DNA from: Bacteroidales bacterium | GTDB lineage: Bacteria > Bacteroidota > Bacteroidia > Bacteroidales > ML635J-15 | Reading direction: 5' to 3' | Length of the DNA: 9,460 nucleotides | Assembly (NCBI GenBank): GCA_007130555.1 | Contig: SLSH01000385.1 | Location: 1 to 9,460, forward strand | In this document: positions 1-7,317 of the stretch, one piece after another | How positions within the stretch are numbered: position 1 is the first letter of the stretch | How the letters are laid out: each line of letters opens with the position of its first letter | Made by a program: the position numbers and the translations under genes | Notes under the pieces: generated by a model | The model's input: only the letters and a program-made list of their open reading frames with translations | What the model was told of the DNA's origin: nothing | Database searches by the model: none

Positions 1-1
1 A

Positions 2-94
2 AGAAATGAAGATTTTGTGCCGGAACGTATAAGTTTCAATAATACAAAAAGAAATCTTAATATAGACTTGCAATTAATAAATATAATAAACTAG
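2..94 (+). CDS. 3' end of an upstream gene (partial), product unidentified
   Basis: An open frame enters from the left edge and runs for 30 codons to a TAG stop at 92-94, leaving 2 nt before the next ATG at 97. The visible peptide includes PERISFNN and ends LNIDLQLINIIN, an alternating polar/hydrophobic pattern suggesting one or two closing beta strands. The tight spacing and same strand suggest it is the preceding gene of the same operon. Clusters of this kind in Bacteroidota often carry a LolA-like lipoprotein-carrier or another beta-rich periplasmic protein next to the dehydratase, and the tail would suit that. Thirty residues are too few to identify a family, so the LolA idea is only a guess. 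Confidence 0.6.
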   Translation, partial: RNEDFVPERISFNNTKRNLNIDLQLINIIN

Positions 95-96
95 AT

Positions 97-465
97 ATGT
101 TATTAAAAGACCTGTATTCGTTTAGTATTTTAAGTGTTGATAATGAGGAAATAAAAGCAAAAATAGAAATAAATAAAAATAGCCGAATATATAAAGGGCA
201 TTTTCCTCAGATGCCGGTAACTCCGGGAGTTTGTCAGGTACTTATTATAAAAGAAGTTGTCAGCAAAGTCTTGAATAAGTCATTGATGTTAACAGAATCG
301 GGAAACATAAAGTTTTTATCAATGCATAATCCTGCAGAAACTGTCGGGTTGTTACTTACAATAAATTATAAATGTATTTCGGAAGACGATATTTCTGTAA
401 CAGGATTATTATATTCGAATAATACAAAATACTTGAAATTTGATGGAGTATTCAGGTCAACATAA
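97..465 (+). CDS. Hotdog-fold 3-hydroxyacyl-ACP dehydratase-like protein (FabZ/ApeI type)
   Basis: This 122-residue protein has the size of a single hotdog domain. The FabZ/FabA signature is clear: GHFPQMPVTPGV at residues 34-45, with the predicted catalytic His at 35 in GHFP and the PGV turn at 43-45 leading into the central helix (CQVLIIKEVV). FabZ enzymes remove water from 3-hydroxyacyl-ACP to give trans-2-enoyl-ACP. In aryl polyene and flexirubin clusters, dedicated homologues do this during each elongation round. The acid normally found four residues after PGV (Glu in FabZ, Asp in FabA) is Leu49 here; Glu53 is the nearest acid on the helix. The enzyme may use a different acid, or may be a non-catalytic or binding paralogue. 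The ATG start at 97 lies 2 nt after the preceding stop, and the reading continues past the start of the glycosyltransferase gene, so the two are probably translationally coupled. The fold is certain in practice; activity and substrate are inferred. Confidence 0.82.
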   Translation: MLLKDLYSFSILSVDNEEIKAKIEINKNSRIYKGHFPQMPVTPGVCQVLIIKEVVSKVLNKSLMLTESGNIKFLSMHNPAETVGLLLTINYKCISEDDISVTGLLYSNNTKYLKFDGVFRST

Positions 466-1627
466 TAATTATAAAGATATATTTAAGCAAAAAAAATGTT
501 GTGTAATAGTTCCGACATTTAATAATGCAGACCTGATAGAAAGTGTTTTGCAGGATGTACTTAAATATTGTGATGATATTATTGTTGTAAATGACGGGAG
601 TACAGATGCAAGTCAGGAAAAAATCGAAAAATTCAGCTCCGTTAAATTGATTTCATATCCGCGAAACAGAGGTAAAGGATATGCCTTGAAAAAAGCTTTT
701 AAATACGCGTATAACTCAGGATATAAATATGCAATAAGTATTGATTCAGACGGACAGCATCATGCTAAAGATTTGCCGGATTTCTTAGAAAAAATCAGCG
801 AAAATCCGGATGCAATTATAATTGGTTCAAGAAATTTAACAGAGAAAAATATACCGGACAAAAGTGCTTTTGCTAATAAATTTTCAAATTTTTGGTTCAG
901 GATTGCCACAGGAGTTAAGTTATCCGATACTCAATCAGGTTACAGATTGTATCCGTTGCATTTATTAAATAATTTCAGATTTTTTTCTAATAAGTACGAA
1001 TTTGAACTGGAAGTGCTGGTAAGAGCATCATGGAAAAATATTGATATAATTACAATTCCTGTTGATGTTTATTATCCGGACAAAGAGGATAGGGTTACTC
1101 ATTTCAGACCGTTTAAGGATTTTTTAAGAATCTCTGTTTTAAATACGATACTGGTTACTCTTGCTCTTTTGTATTTTCGTCCGCGTAAAATTGCACGGGA
1201 ATACAAGAAAAAAACCATAAAACAAATAATAAGAGAAAAAATATTATCCCCTGATATCCCAAAACATACTATCGCATTTTCTATTGCTTTCGGTGTTTTT
1301 ATGGGAATTTTTCCTGTATGGGGATACCAGCTGATTGTCGGTTTTATTATTGCCCATTTTCTGAAACTTAACAAAGCAATTTTTTATGTGGCAGCAAATA
1401 TCAGTATCCCCCCAATGATACCTTTTATAATTTATCTGAGCTATGTAACAGGTAGTTATGTGATGGGAGAAGGAAGCTGGACAGTAGATGTGGATTTAAG
1501 CATTCAGGCAATTAAAGGAAATGCAATGCAGTATTTTGCCGGAAGTATCGTTTTGTCTTTTATTGCAGGAACAGTATTTGGAATTATATCATATTTATTA
1601 TTGATAATATTTAAAAAAAATAAATGA
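443..1627 (+). CDS. Family 2 glycosyltransferase fused to a DUF2062 membrane domain
   Basis: This is a 394-residue two-domain protein. Residues 18-220 form a GT-A glycosyltransferase of the dolichyl-phosphate mannosyltransferase-like GT2 group: the nucleotide-binding start CVIVPTFNNA (20-29), VVNDGSTD (48-55), the metal-binding DSDGQH (101-106, Asp101/Asp103), and the acceptor-site motif QSGYRLY (164-170). Residues 233-245 are hydrophobic. From about 262 to 390 there is a DUF2062 domain with FGVFMGIFPVWG (283-294), the Pro-rich ISIPPMIPF (320-328) and several membrane helices. The enzyme should act at the cytoplasmic face of the inner membrane, moving a sugar from an activated donor to a lipid or polyketide acceptor. 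GT2-DUF2062 proteins occur in aryl polyene/flexirubin clusters. ATG 443 is chosen; an in-frame TTG directly before it at 440 is less likely. The start overlaps the dehydratase gene by 23 nt, and the TGA stop overlaps the next start (ATGA, 1624-1627). The donor and acceptor cannot be read from the sequence. Confidence 0.9.
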   Translation: MEYSGQHNNYKDIFKQKKCCVIVPTFNNADLIESVLQDVLKYCDDIIVVNDGSTDASQEKIEKFSSVKLISYPRNRGKGYALKKAFKYAYNSGYKYAISIDSDGQHHAKDLPDFLEKISENPDAIIIGSRNLTEKNIPDKSAFANKFSNFWFRIATGVKLSDTQSGYRLYPLHLLNNFRFFSNKYEFELEVLVRASWKNIDIITIPVDVYYPDKEDRVTHFRPFKDFLRISVLNTILVTLALLYFRPRKIAREYKKKTIKQIIREKILSPDIPKHTIAFSIAFGVFMGIFPVWGYQLIVGFIIAHFLKLNKAIFYVAANISIPPMIPFIIYLSYVTGSYVMGEGSWTVDVDLSIQAIKGNAMQYFAGSIVLSFIAGTVFGIISYLLLIIFKKNK

Positions 1628-4600
1628 AAGATTTTTTTGTAGGAATTCATATAAATATTTCAAAACGTAAATTCTTGTTTACGACTATACTGATGCTGTT
1701 GATAATCGTATCGGTTTTTCTACTCTTAAATATAAATTTTAAGGAAGATGCCGATGCAATTATGCCTAAAGATGCAAGAATAGACGAAATAAGCGAAGCA
1801 TTCAGAAAATCAGGATTAGCCGACAAAATAATTATAAATTTTTCATTGTTAGATTATGACATTAAAAATACAGATTTACTGATTTCTGCCGCCGATAAGT
1901 TTGTTGAAAAAATTTCAAAAGACTCGGCATACATTAATAGTATTGATTATAAAGTTGATGAATCGGAATTTTTGTTTGTTTACGATTTTATTTACCGAAA
2001 TTTACCCCTATTCATGGACGACAACGACTACAGCATAATCGAAACGTTTATAAATGAACAGGTCATAGAAGAAAAAATTAAATCGGGCTATATGTCGTTA
2101 ATCTCTCCTGCAAGTATTATTACCGGCAGATATTTTTTTAAAGACCCCCTGAATATTGTTCCTTTAAGTCTTAAAAAAATACAGGATTTTAAGATAGACG
2201 AAAATTTTATAATCTACAATTCATGCGTATTTACAAAAGATAAAAAACATTTGCTTGTATTTATTGACCCTTATTATTCGTCAGGTAATACCCGAGAAAA
2301 TGCCATACTGGTAAATAGTATTAACGATGCTGTTCTTGAACTAAGTAATGTGTTTCCGAATGTAAATATTGAGTATTACGGAGGAACGGTTGTTGCAATA
2401 GAAAATGCAGCCCGTATTAAAAAAGATATTTTACTTACTGTTTCGGTATCATTTGTATTTTTATCAATGGTATTTTGGCTTTTTTTCAGGAGACTCAGAC
2501 TGATTGTATTTCTTTTTGCTCCGATTTTTATGGGAGCAATACTTTCACTTACTATTCTGTCATTAATTGCAGGAGAAGTTTCGCTGATTTCACTCGGAGT
2601 AGGAGCAATTTTATTGTGTATTGCCATAGATTATTCATTACATCTGGTTACACATAACCGTAAATACGGAGTTATAACCGAAACAATTAAAAAAGTTTCA
2701 TCTCCGGTAATTATTAGCAGTGTAACAACAGCTTCGGCATTATTATGTATTTATGTCTTAAAATCCGAGGCTCTAAAACAATTAAGCTTATTTGCAGCTT
2801 TGGGGATAATTATTACCGCAATTGCGGCTCTCGTTATATTGCCTTTTTTAATTAAAAATATTAAATTTAATACTAAAGCCAGATCATCAGAATTTTACGA
2901 AAAAATAATAAATATTGATTTTCATAAAAAAACATTTCTGATAATGATAATTCTAGGATTAAGTATATTCTTCCCTTTTACAATTAAAAATCTGAAATTT
3001 AACAGCGATATTGCTGCCTTAAACTATCAGTCCGCAAATGTAAGCAAAGCCGAAAAAAACCTGCGCAAAATTAGTGCCGAAGCAAACAGCGGAGTTTTTG
3101 TTTTTACACACGCCAATACTTTGGACAAGGCATTATTAAAAACAGAAAATAATCTGGATATTATTAAATCTCATGTTGATAAAGGAAATGTAAAATCATT
3201 TTCCTCTGCAACGGATTTAATAATGAGCACTAATGCCCAGCAGGAAAAAATCAATAAGTGGAATGAATTCTGGACTGAAAATAATAAACAATATGTAACC
3301 AGTAAAATCTCTGAAATCGGAGCAAATTATAATTTTCAGGATTATGCATTTAATGAGTTTTTCGAAGTTTTAAATAAAGAATATAAACCATTGGAACCGA
3401 ATGATTTTGATGTTATAATCAATTCATTTCTAAGTAATTATGTAAGTGTTTCGGATGATGACTATTATGTTACAAGCATACTGAAAGTTGACAATGAAAA
3501 TAAAACAGAACTTTTGGAAAGTTTAATCTTAAATAAAGACCTGATTATTTACGATAACCAGTTATTTATAAATCAACTTTTGGAAATTTTAAAGGAAGAT
3601 TTTAATAAATTATCCGTAATATCGCTTATTGTTGTTTTCGGCTTATTATTGTTCTTTTTCGGAAGAATAGAAATAGCAATTATTACTTTTATTCCGATTG
3701 TTATAGGCTGGATTTGGACACTCGGCCTGATGAGTATATTGGGAATTGAATTTAATGTTTTTAATATTATTGTTCTTAGTTTTATTTTTGGATTAGGCTT
3801 GGATTACAGCATATTTCTTATAAGCGGACTAATTGAAGATTATAAACACGGAAATACCCCATTAATTACATATAAATTGTCTGTTTTTCTGTCGGCGATA
3901 ACAACCATAGGAGGATTCGGAGTGCTTATCCTGGCAAAACACCCCGCACTTAAATCAATTGCTTTTGTTTCTATAATAGGAATTTTGTCAATATTGATAA
4001 TATCTTTTACATTGACACCGCTATTGTTTAATGCCTTAATAAATATAAAAAACAAAAGACGTAAAGAACCGATAAATTTTATCAATTCCCTAATATCAGT
4101 AGTTTCTTTATTCGTTTTCGTAGCAGGTTCTTTTATTATTACGTTTTTTGTCCCGCTTATTTATGTAACTCCTTTAAAAAGAAAGCATAAAAAAATGTTT
4201 ATCGCTTTTTTGATAAATCGTTTTTCAAGATTTGTCGTTAACATTAATTACACAATAAAACGGGAATATATAGATAAACATAAAATAGATTTTTCAAAAC
4301 CATCGGTCATAATATCTAATCATCAATCTCATCTTGATTTGGTCTTAATACTAATGCTCCACCCAAAAATCATCGTTTTTACAAATAAATGGGTATGGAA
4401 CAATATTTTTTACGGTTTCATAATCAGATATGCAGAATATTTTCCCGCATACAAAGGGATAGAAGAAGGTTTTGACCTGATAAAAAGAAAAGTAGAAGAA
4501 GGATATTCAATACTTATTTTTCCCGAAGGAAAAAGAACAATAGACGGCGAAATAAACAGATTTCATCAGGGAGCTTTAAATGTTGCTAATGAATTAAATA

Positions 4601-5460
4601 TGGAAGTTCAGCCTATAATGATACATGGAGCCTATGATTGTTTGCCGAAAAATGAGTTTTTTCTGAAATCAGGAAAAATTACAATAAAATTCTTTGATGA
4701 AATTAAACCGGAACCCGTTGAAACAGGACACGGAATAACTTTTAAACAACAAGCCAAAAATATTACCGCATTTTACAGGGAAGAATATAAAAAACTAAAA
4801 GAACTGAAAGAAACCCCCGATTACTACAAAAGAAAACTGATAAATCAGTACATATATAAAAGTCCGGTTTTAGAATGGTATCTGAAAATAAAATTGAAAC
4901 TTGAAAAAAATTATAAGTTTTTTAATGATATTATTCCGCATAAAGCAAAAATTGTTGATATCGGCTGTGGGTATGGCTTTTTGGCATATATGTTAAGATT
5001 TATATCAAAAGACCGCATAATCCTTGGAATTGATTATGATGAAGAAAAAATAAGTGTCGCTGATAATTTGTCTGTTAAAGACAACGGAACAGAATTCAAA
5101 GTATCGGATGTAACCAAAGAAAAAATCCCCGAAGCCGATGTGTATATATTAAATGATGTTTTGCATTATATGCCCGAAAATGAGCAGATTAATCTTATAA
5201 ATAATTGTATTGATAATATTAATGATAACGGAATGATTATTATTCGTGATGCCGATATGGACATGAAACGCAGAACAATGATTACCAAATTAACCGAAAT
5301 TATGTCAACAAAAATTTTTAAATTCAATAAAACAAAACATAAACTTACTTTCGTTTCAAGATTATTAATTAAAAAACTGGCTCATGAAAAAGCTTTGAAT
5401 TGTGAGATTTATGACAATTCAATTTTAACATCAAATATTACTTATGTAATTAAAAAATAA
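1624..5460 (+). CDS. Three-part fusion: MMPL/RND-type lipid exporter, PlsC acyltransferase, SAM-dependent methyltransferase
   Basis: A 1278-residue protein with three domains. Residues 1-810 have the MMPL/RND layout: a helix at 19-37, a periplasmic domain, helices at about 270-411 with AIDYS (334-338), a second first-helix at 437-454, a second periplasmic domain, then helices at 664-804 with LGLDYS (724-729). The Asp residues in these motifs (336, 727) fit the proton-relay position of such pumps. One more helix (about 822-848) leads into a lysophospholipid acyltransferase domain with NHQSHLD (899-905, the HX4D catalytic block) and the acceptor motif FPEGKRT (966-972). Residues about 1060-1278 form a class I methyltransferase with VDIGCGYGF (1111-1119), Asp1137 in GIDYDE for the SAM ribose, and LNDVLHYMP (1176-1184). 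Both enzyme domains should face the cytoplasm. The likely role is to acylate and methylate a lipid-linked product and flip or export it. This three-part architecture is known from Bacteroidota polyene-type clusters. All key motifs look intact; the substrate is inferred. Confidence 0.93.
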   Translation: MKDFFVGIHINISKRKFLFTTILMLLIIVSVFLLLNINFKEDADAIMPKDARIDEISEAFRKSGLADKIIINFSLLDYDIKNTDLLISAADKFVEKISKDSAYINSIDYKVDESEFLFVYDFIYRNLPLFMDDNDYSIIETFINEQVIEEKIKSGYMSLISPASIITGRYFFKDPLNIVPLSLKKIQDFKIDENFIIYNSCVFTKDKKHLLVFIDPYYSSGNTRENAILVNSINDAVLELSNVFPNVNIEYYGGTVVAIENAARIKKDILLTVSVSFVFLSMVFWLFFRRLRLIVFLFAPIFMGAILSLTILSLIAGEVSLISLGVGAILLCIAIDYSLHLVTHNRKYGVITETIKKVSSPVIISSVTTASALLCIYVLKSEALKQLSLFAALGIIITAIAALVILPFLIKNIKFNTKARSSEFYEKIINIDFHKKTFLIMIILGLSIFFPFTIKNLKFNSDIAALNYQSANVSKAEKNLRKISAEANSGVFVFTHANTLDKALLKTENNLDIIKSHVDKGNVKSFSSATDLIMSTNAQQEKINKWNEFWTENNKQYVTSKISEIGANYNFQDYAFNEFFEVLNKEYKPLEPNDFDVIINSFLSNYVSVSDDDYYVTSILKVDNENKTELLESLILNKDLIIYDNQLFINQLLEILKEDFNKLSVISLIVVFGLLLFFFGRIEIAIITFIPIVIGWIWTLGLMSILGIEFNVFNIIVLSFIFGLGLDYSIFLISGLIEDYKHGNTPLITYKLSVFLSAITTIGGFGVLILAKHPALKSIAFVSIIGILSILIISFTLTPLLFNALINIKNKRRKEPINFINSLISVVSLFVFVAGSFIITFFVPLIYVTPLKRKHKKMFIAFLINRFSRFVVNINYTIKREYIDKHKIDFSKPSVIISNHQSHLDLVLILMLHPKIIVFTNKWVWNNIFYGFIIRYAEYFPAYKGIEEGFDLIKRKVEEGYSILIFPEGKRTIDGEINRFHQGALNVANELNMEVQPIMIHGAYDCLPKNEFFLKSGKITIKFFDEIKPEPVETGHGITFKQQAKNITAFYREEYKKLKELKETPDYYKRKLINQYIYKSPVLEWYLKIKLKLEKNYKFFNDIIPHKAKIVDIGCGYGFLAYMLRFISKDRIILGIDYDEEKISVADNLSVKDNGTEFKVSDVTKEKIPEADVYILNDVLHYMPENEQINLINNCIDNINDNGMIIIRDADMDMKRRTMITKLTEIMSTKIFKFNKTKHKLTFVSRLLIKKLAHEKALNCEIYDNSILTSNITYVIKK

Positions 5461-5469
5461 AATTTTATA

Positions 5470-6963
5470 ATGAATAAGTTTGATATCATTATTATAGGAG
5501 GAGGTCTGGGAGGACTGCTTTGTGCTAATGTCCTGTCGAAAGAAGGATTTAATGTTTGTGTGATTGAAAAAAATAAAAAACAGGGGGGAAGCATTCAGTC
5601 GTTTGCAAAAAACAAAACAATATTTAATACCGGATTAAATTATACCGAAGGACTGGGAGAAGGAGAAATTCTGCATAAATATTTTAAGTTTTTTAATATT
5701 ATTGATAAACTTAAAATTAAAAGAATGGATATCGATGCATTTGAACGCATCAGCTTTGATGATGATGATGCAGAATATCCTTTTGCACAGGGTTATGATA
5801 ATTTTGTTGATAAATTATCAACGCATTTTCCCGATGAAAGAAATAACCTGCTCCGATATATCGCAGATATGAAAAACGTTTGCAGTTCGTTCCCGCTATA
5901 TACACTGGAAAATACTGATGAAATCTCAGGTAAAACCGATATCTTAAATATCAGTGCTTATAATTATTTAACAAAATTGTCGGATAATAATAAATTAAAT
6001 AATATTCTGGCAGGAATGAGCTCTTTGTACGCCGGCGATAAAAATAATACACCGATGTACATACATTCTCTTATAAATTATACATTTATTAAAAGTGCAT
6101 GGAGAATTATTGACGGAGGCTCTTATATGGTGTCAATTATATCTAAAGAAATTAAAAATAACGGAGGAACTATTTTATTAAATAAAAAAGTGCAAACGAT
6201 AGGTGGAAAAAATAAAGCTGAATTCGTCAGACTTGATAGCGGAGAGAAAATTTTTGCCGATAAAATTATATCAAATATACATCCGAAAAATACATTGAAT
6301 TTAGTTGATGATAATATTAATAAATCAGCGTTTAAAACAAGAATAGATTCGCTTGAAAACTCAATAGGAATGTTTTCTGTATATATTGTGCTGAAAAAAA
6401 ATCAGTTCCCGTATTTAAATTATAATCACCACCATTTTAAATATGTAAATACATGGACAACAGATTATTTAATAAACGAATGGCCAGAACATTATATGTT
6501 GTACACACCTGCAAATTCTAACTCGGATAAGTGGGCAAACGGTATTATTATTATAACATATATGAAATACGATGAAGTTAAAAAATGGGAAAAAACATAT
6601 ACCGAACAAAGAGGAGAAGATTATCTGGAATTTAAAACCAAAAAAGCTGAAAAATTATTAGATTTTGTTGAAAAAAAATTTCCGGGATTACGTTCAAAAA
6701 TCAAATGTTATTACACCTCAACGCCATTAACTTACAGAGATTATACAGGTACCCCGAACGGCTCTGCATACGGAATTATAAAAAAATATAACAACCCCGT
6801 TTCAACAATTATTAAACCGAAAACAAGAATAGAAAATTTATATTTCACAGGACAAAACCTTAATATGCACGGAATACTCGGAGTTTCTATCGGAGCAGTC
6901 CTGACATGTGCAGAAATAGTAGGATATAATTACTTAATTAAAAAAATAAAAGATATATTTTGA
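5470..6963 (+). CDS. FAD-dependent oxidoreductase, phytoene desaturase (CrtI)/retinol saturase-like
   Basis: This 497-residue protein is the usual length for the CrtI/amine-oxidase-like flavoprotein superfamily. The N-terminus has the dinucleotide-binding fold FDIIIIGGGLGGLLCANVL (4-22) with Glu33 after the second strand (VIEKNKKQGGS) for the FAD ribose. The mid-region element DGGSYMVSIISKEIKNNGG (215-233) matches the family's second FAD-contact segment. The C-terminus carries the flavin-closing motif LYFTGQNLNMHGILGVS (457-473). Such enzymes add or remove hydrogens in conjugated polyene chains; phytoene desaturase and all-trans-retinol saturase are the known relatives. Here it probably adjusts a polyene or the ring end of the cluster product, rather than a carotenoid, because no phytoene synthase is visible. 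A histidine cluster, YNHHHFKY, sits at 318-325. The ATG at 5470 follows the previous stop by 9 nt, so it is probably the last gene of the operon. Family assignment is firm, substrate unknown. Confidence 0.88.
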   Translation: MNKFDIIIIGGGLGGLLCANVLSKEGFNVCVIEKNKKQGGSIQSFAKNKTIFNTGLNYTEGLGEGEILHKYFKFFNIIDKLKIKRMDIDAFERISFDDDDAEYPFAQGYDNFVDKLSTHFPDERNNLLRYIADMKNVCSSFPLYTLENTDEISGKTDILNISAYNYLTKLSDNNKLNNILAGMSSLYAGDKNNTPMYIHSLINYTFIKSAWRIIDGGSYMVSIISKEIKNNGGTILLNKKVQTIGGKNKAEFVRLDSGEKIFADKIISNIHPKNTLNLVDDNINKSAFKTRIDSLENSIGMFSVYIVLKKNQFPYLNYNHHHFKYVNTWTTDYLINEWPEHYMLYTPANSNSDKWANGIIIITYMKYDEVKKWEKTYTEQRGEDYLEFKTKKAEKLLDFVEKKFPGLRSKIKCYYTSTPLTYRDYTGTPNGSAYGIIKKYNNPVSTIIKPKTRIENLYFTGQNLNMHGILGVSIGAVLTCAEIVGYNYLIKKIKDIF

Positions 6964-6970
6964 TTTAAAA

Positions 6971-6989
6971 ATGATTGCATAAAAATCAT
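6971..6989 (+). terminator. Weak hairpin just after the operon, possible terminator
   Basis: ATGATT (6971-6976) and AATCAT (6984-6989) are exact reverse complements around a 7-base loop, starting 8 bases after the oxidoreductase stop. The stem is only 6 AT-rich base pairs and no T-run follows directly, so it is a poor intrinsic terminator. Its position is the main argument for it. Confidence 0.2.
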
Positions 6990-7173
6990 CATTCGTTAAT
7001 AGTAAATCTTTGTTCATTATTCAATTTTTTGCCTCTTTTTGCAAATTTCATAACAAAACATAACAGATTTATCCTCCCACGCCTCGTTAGTATAATAGTC
7101 GTAATATGTTAATAAAAACGGGCATTATTTCATAAAAAAATCCGCGTATGTAAAAAAAAAATAGTATATTAGC

Positions 7174-7198
7174 ATTATAAAAATTTTATACTTATAAT
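7174..7198. repeat. Nested AT-rich inverted repeats upstream of the surface-protein gene
   Basis: ATTATAA (7174-7180) pairs exactly with TTATAAT (7192-7198). Inside the same stretch, TATAAAA (7176-7182) pairs exactly with TTTTATA (7184-7190) around one central base. The two pairings exclude each other. They lie 42-50 bases upstream of the first possible start (7240), where an operator or promoter element could sit. In DNA this AT-rich, such palindromes can arise by chance. Confidence 0.35.
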
Positions 7199-7317
7199 AT
7201 TTTGATTATTTGATAATGCATTGTTAGAAACCAAAACTTATGAAAAAGACAGTTTGTATCAAACATTCAATAAAAAAATCCTGTAATTTATACTCCTTTT
7301 TAACTAATTTTTCTAAA

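Larger units (their letters stand above)
2..6963 (+). other. Putative operon: aryl polyene/flexirubin-type lipid tailoring and export block
   Basis: Five same-strand genes (the first partial) are separated by 2 nt, an overlap of 23 nt, an ATGA overlap and 9 nt, with no internal gap large enough for a promoter. Dehydratase, GT2-DUF2062 and MMPL-acyltransferase-methyltransferase together are characteristic of the tailoring and export half of Bacteroidota aryl polyene, flexirubin and dialkylresorcinol-type clusters. Ketosynthase, ACP, ketoreductase and aryl-starter genes are not in the window and would be expected upstream. Co-transcription is inferred from spacing only. The chemical class of the product is inferred from gene content. 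Confidence 0.7.
6964..7317. other. AT-rich intergenic region between the operon and the surface-protein gene
   Basis: These 354 bases hold no convincing gene. They contain a weak hairpin just after the operon, an A10 run at 7152-7161 and nested AT-rich inverted repeats at 7174-7198. The promoter of the downstream gene most likely lies in the right half, and the A-tracts could act as curved or UP-like DNA. I looked for the Bacteroidota promoter pattern (TTTG, then TAnnTTTG) and found TTTG words at 7201-7204 and 7217-7220 region only in poor context, so no promoter is called. No riboswitch or tRNA structure was recognised. Confidence 0.6.

Noticed and set aside
1099..1374. Antisense open frame within the glycosyltransferase gene
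   Set aside because: The + strand there encodes the end of the GT domain and the DUF2062 motifs, so the antisense frame is incidental.
2376..2657. Antisense and out-of-phase frames within the exporter gene
   Set aside because: They cover conserved membrane helices, including the AIDYS motif, in the true frame and have no features of their own.
3840..4085. Antisense open frame opposite the last exporter helices
   Set aside because: It is opposite intact MMPL helices of the true frame and shows no domain of its own.
4080..4330. Possible missed stop or frameshift joining separate exporter and acyltransferase genes
   Set aside because: The frame is continuous, a further membrane helix links the domains naturally, and the same fused architecture is known in Bacteroidota.
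5470..6963. Carotenoid biosynthesis locus
   Set aside because: Only one CrtI-like gene is present, and its neighbours belong to a polyketide-lipid type cluster, so a carotenoid assignment is not supported within the window.
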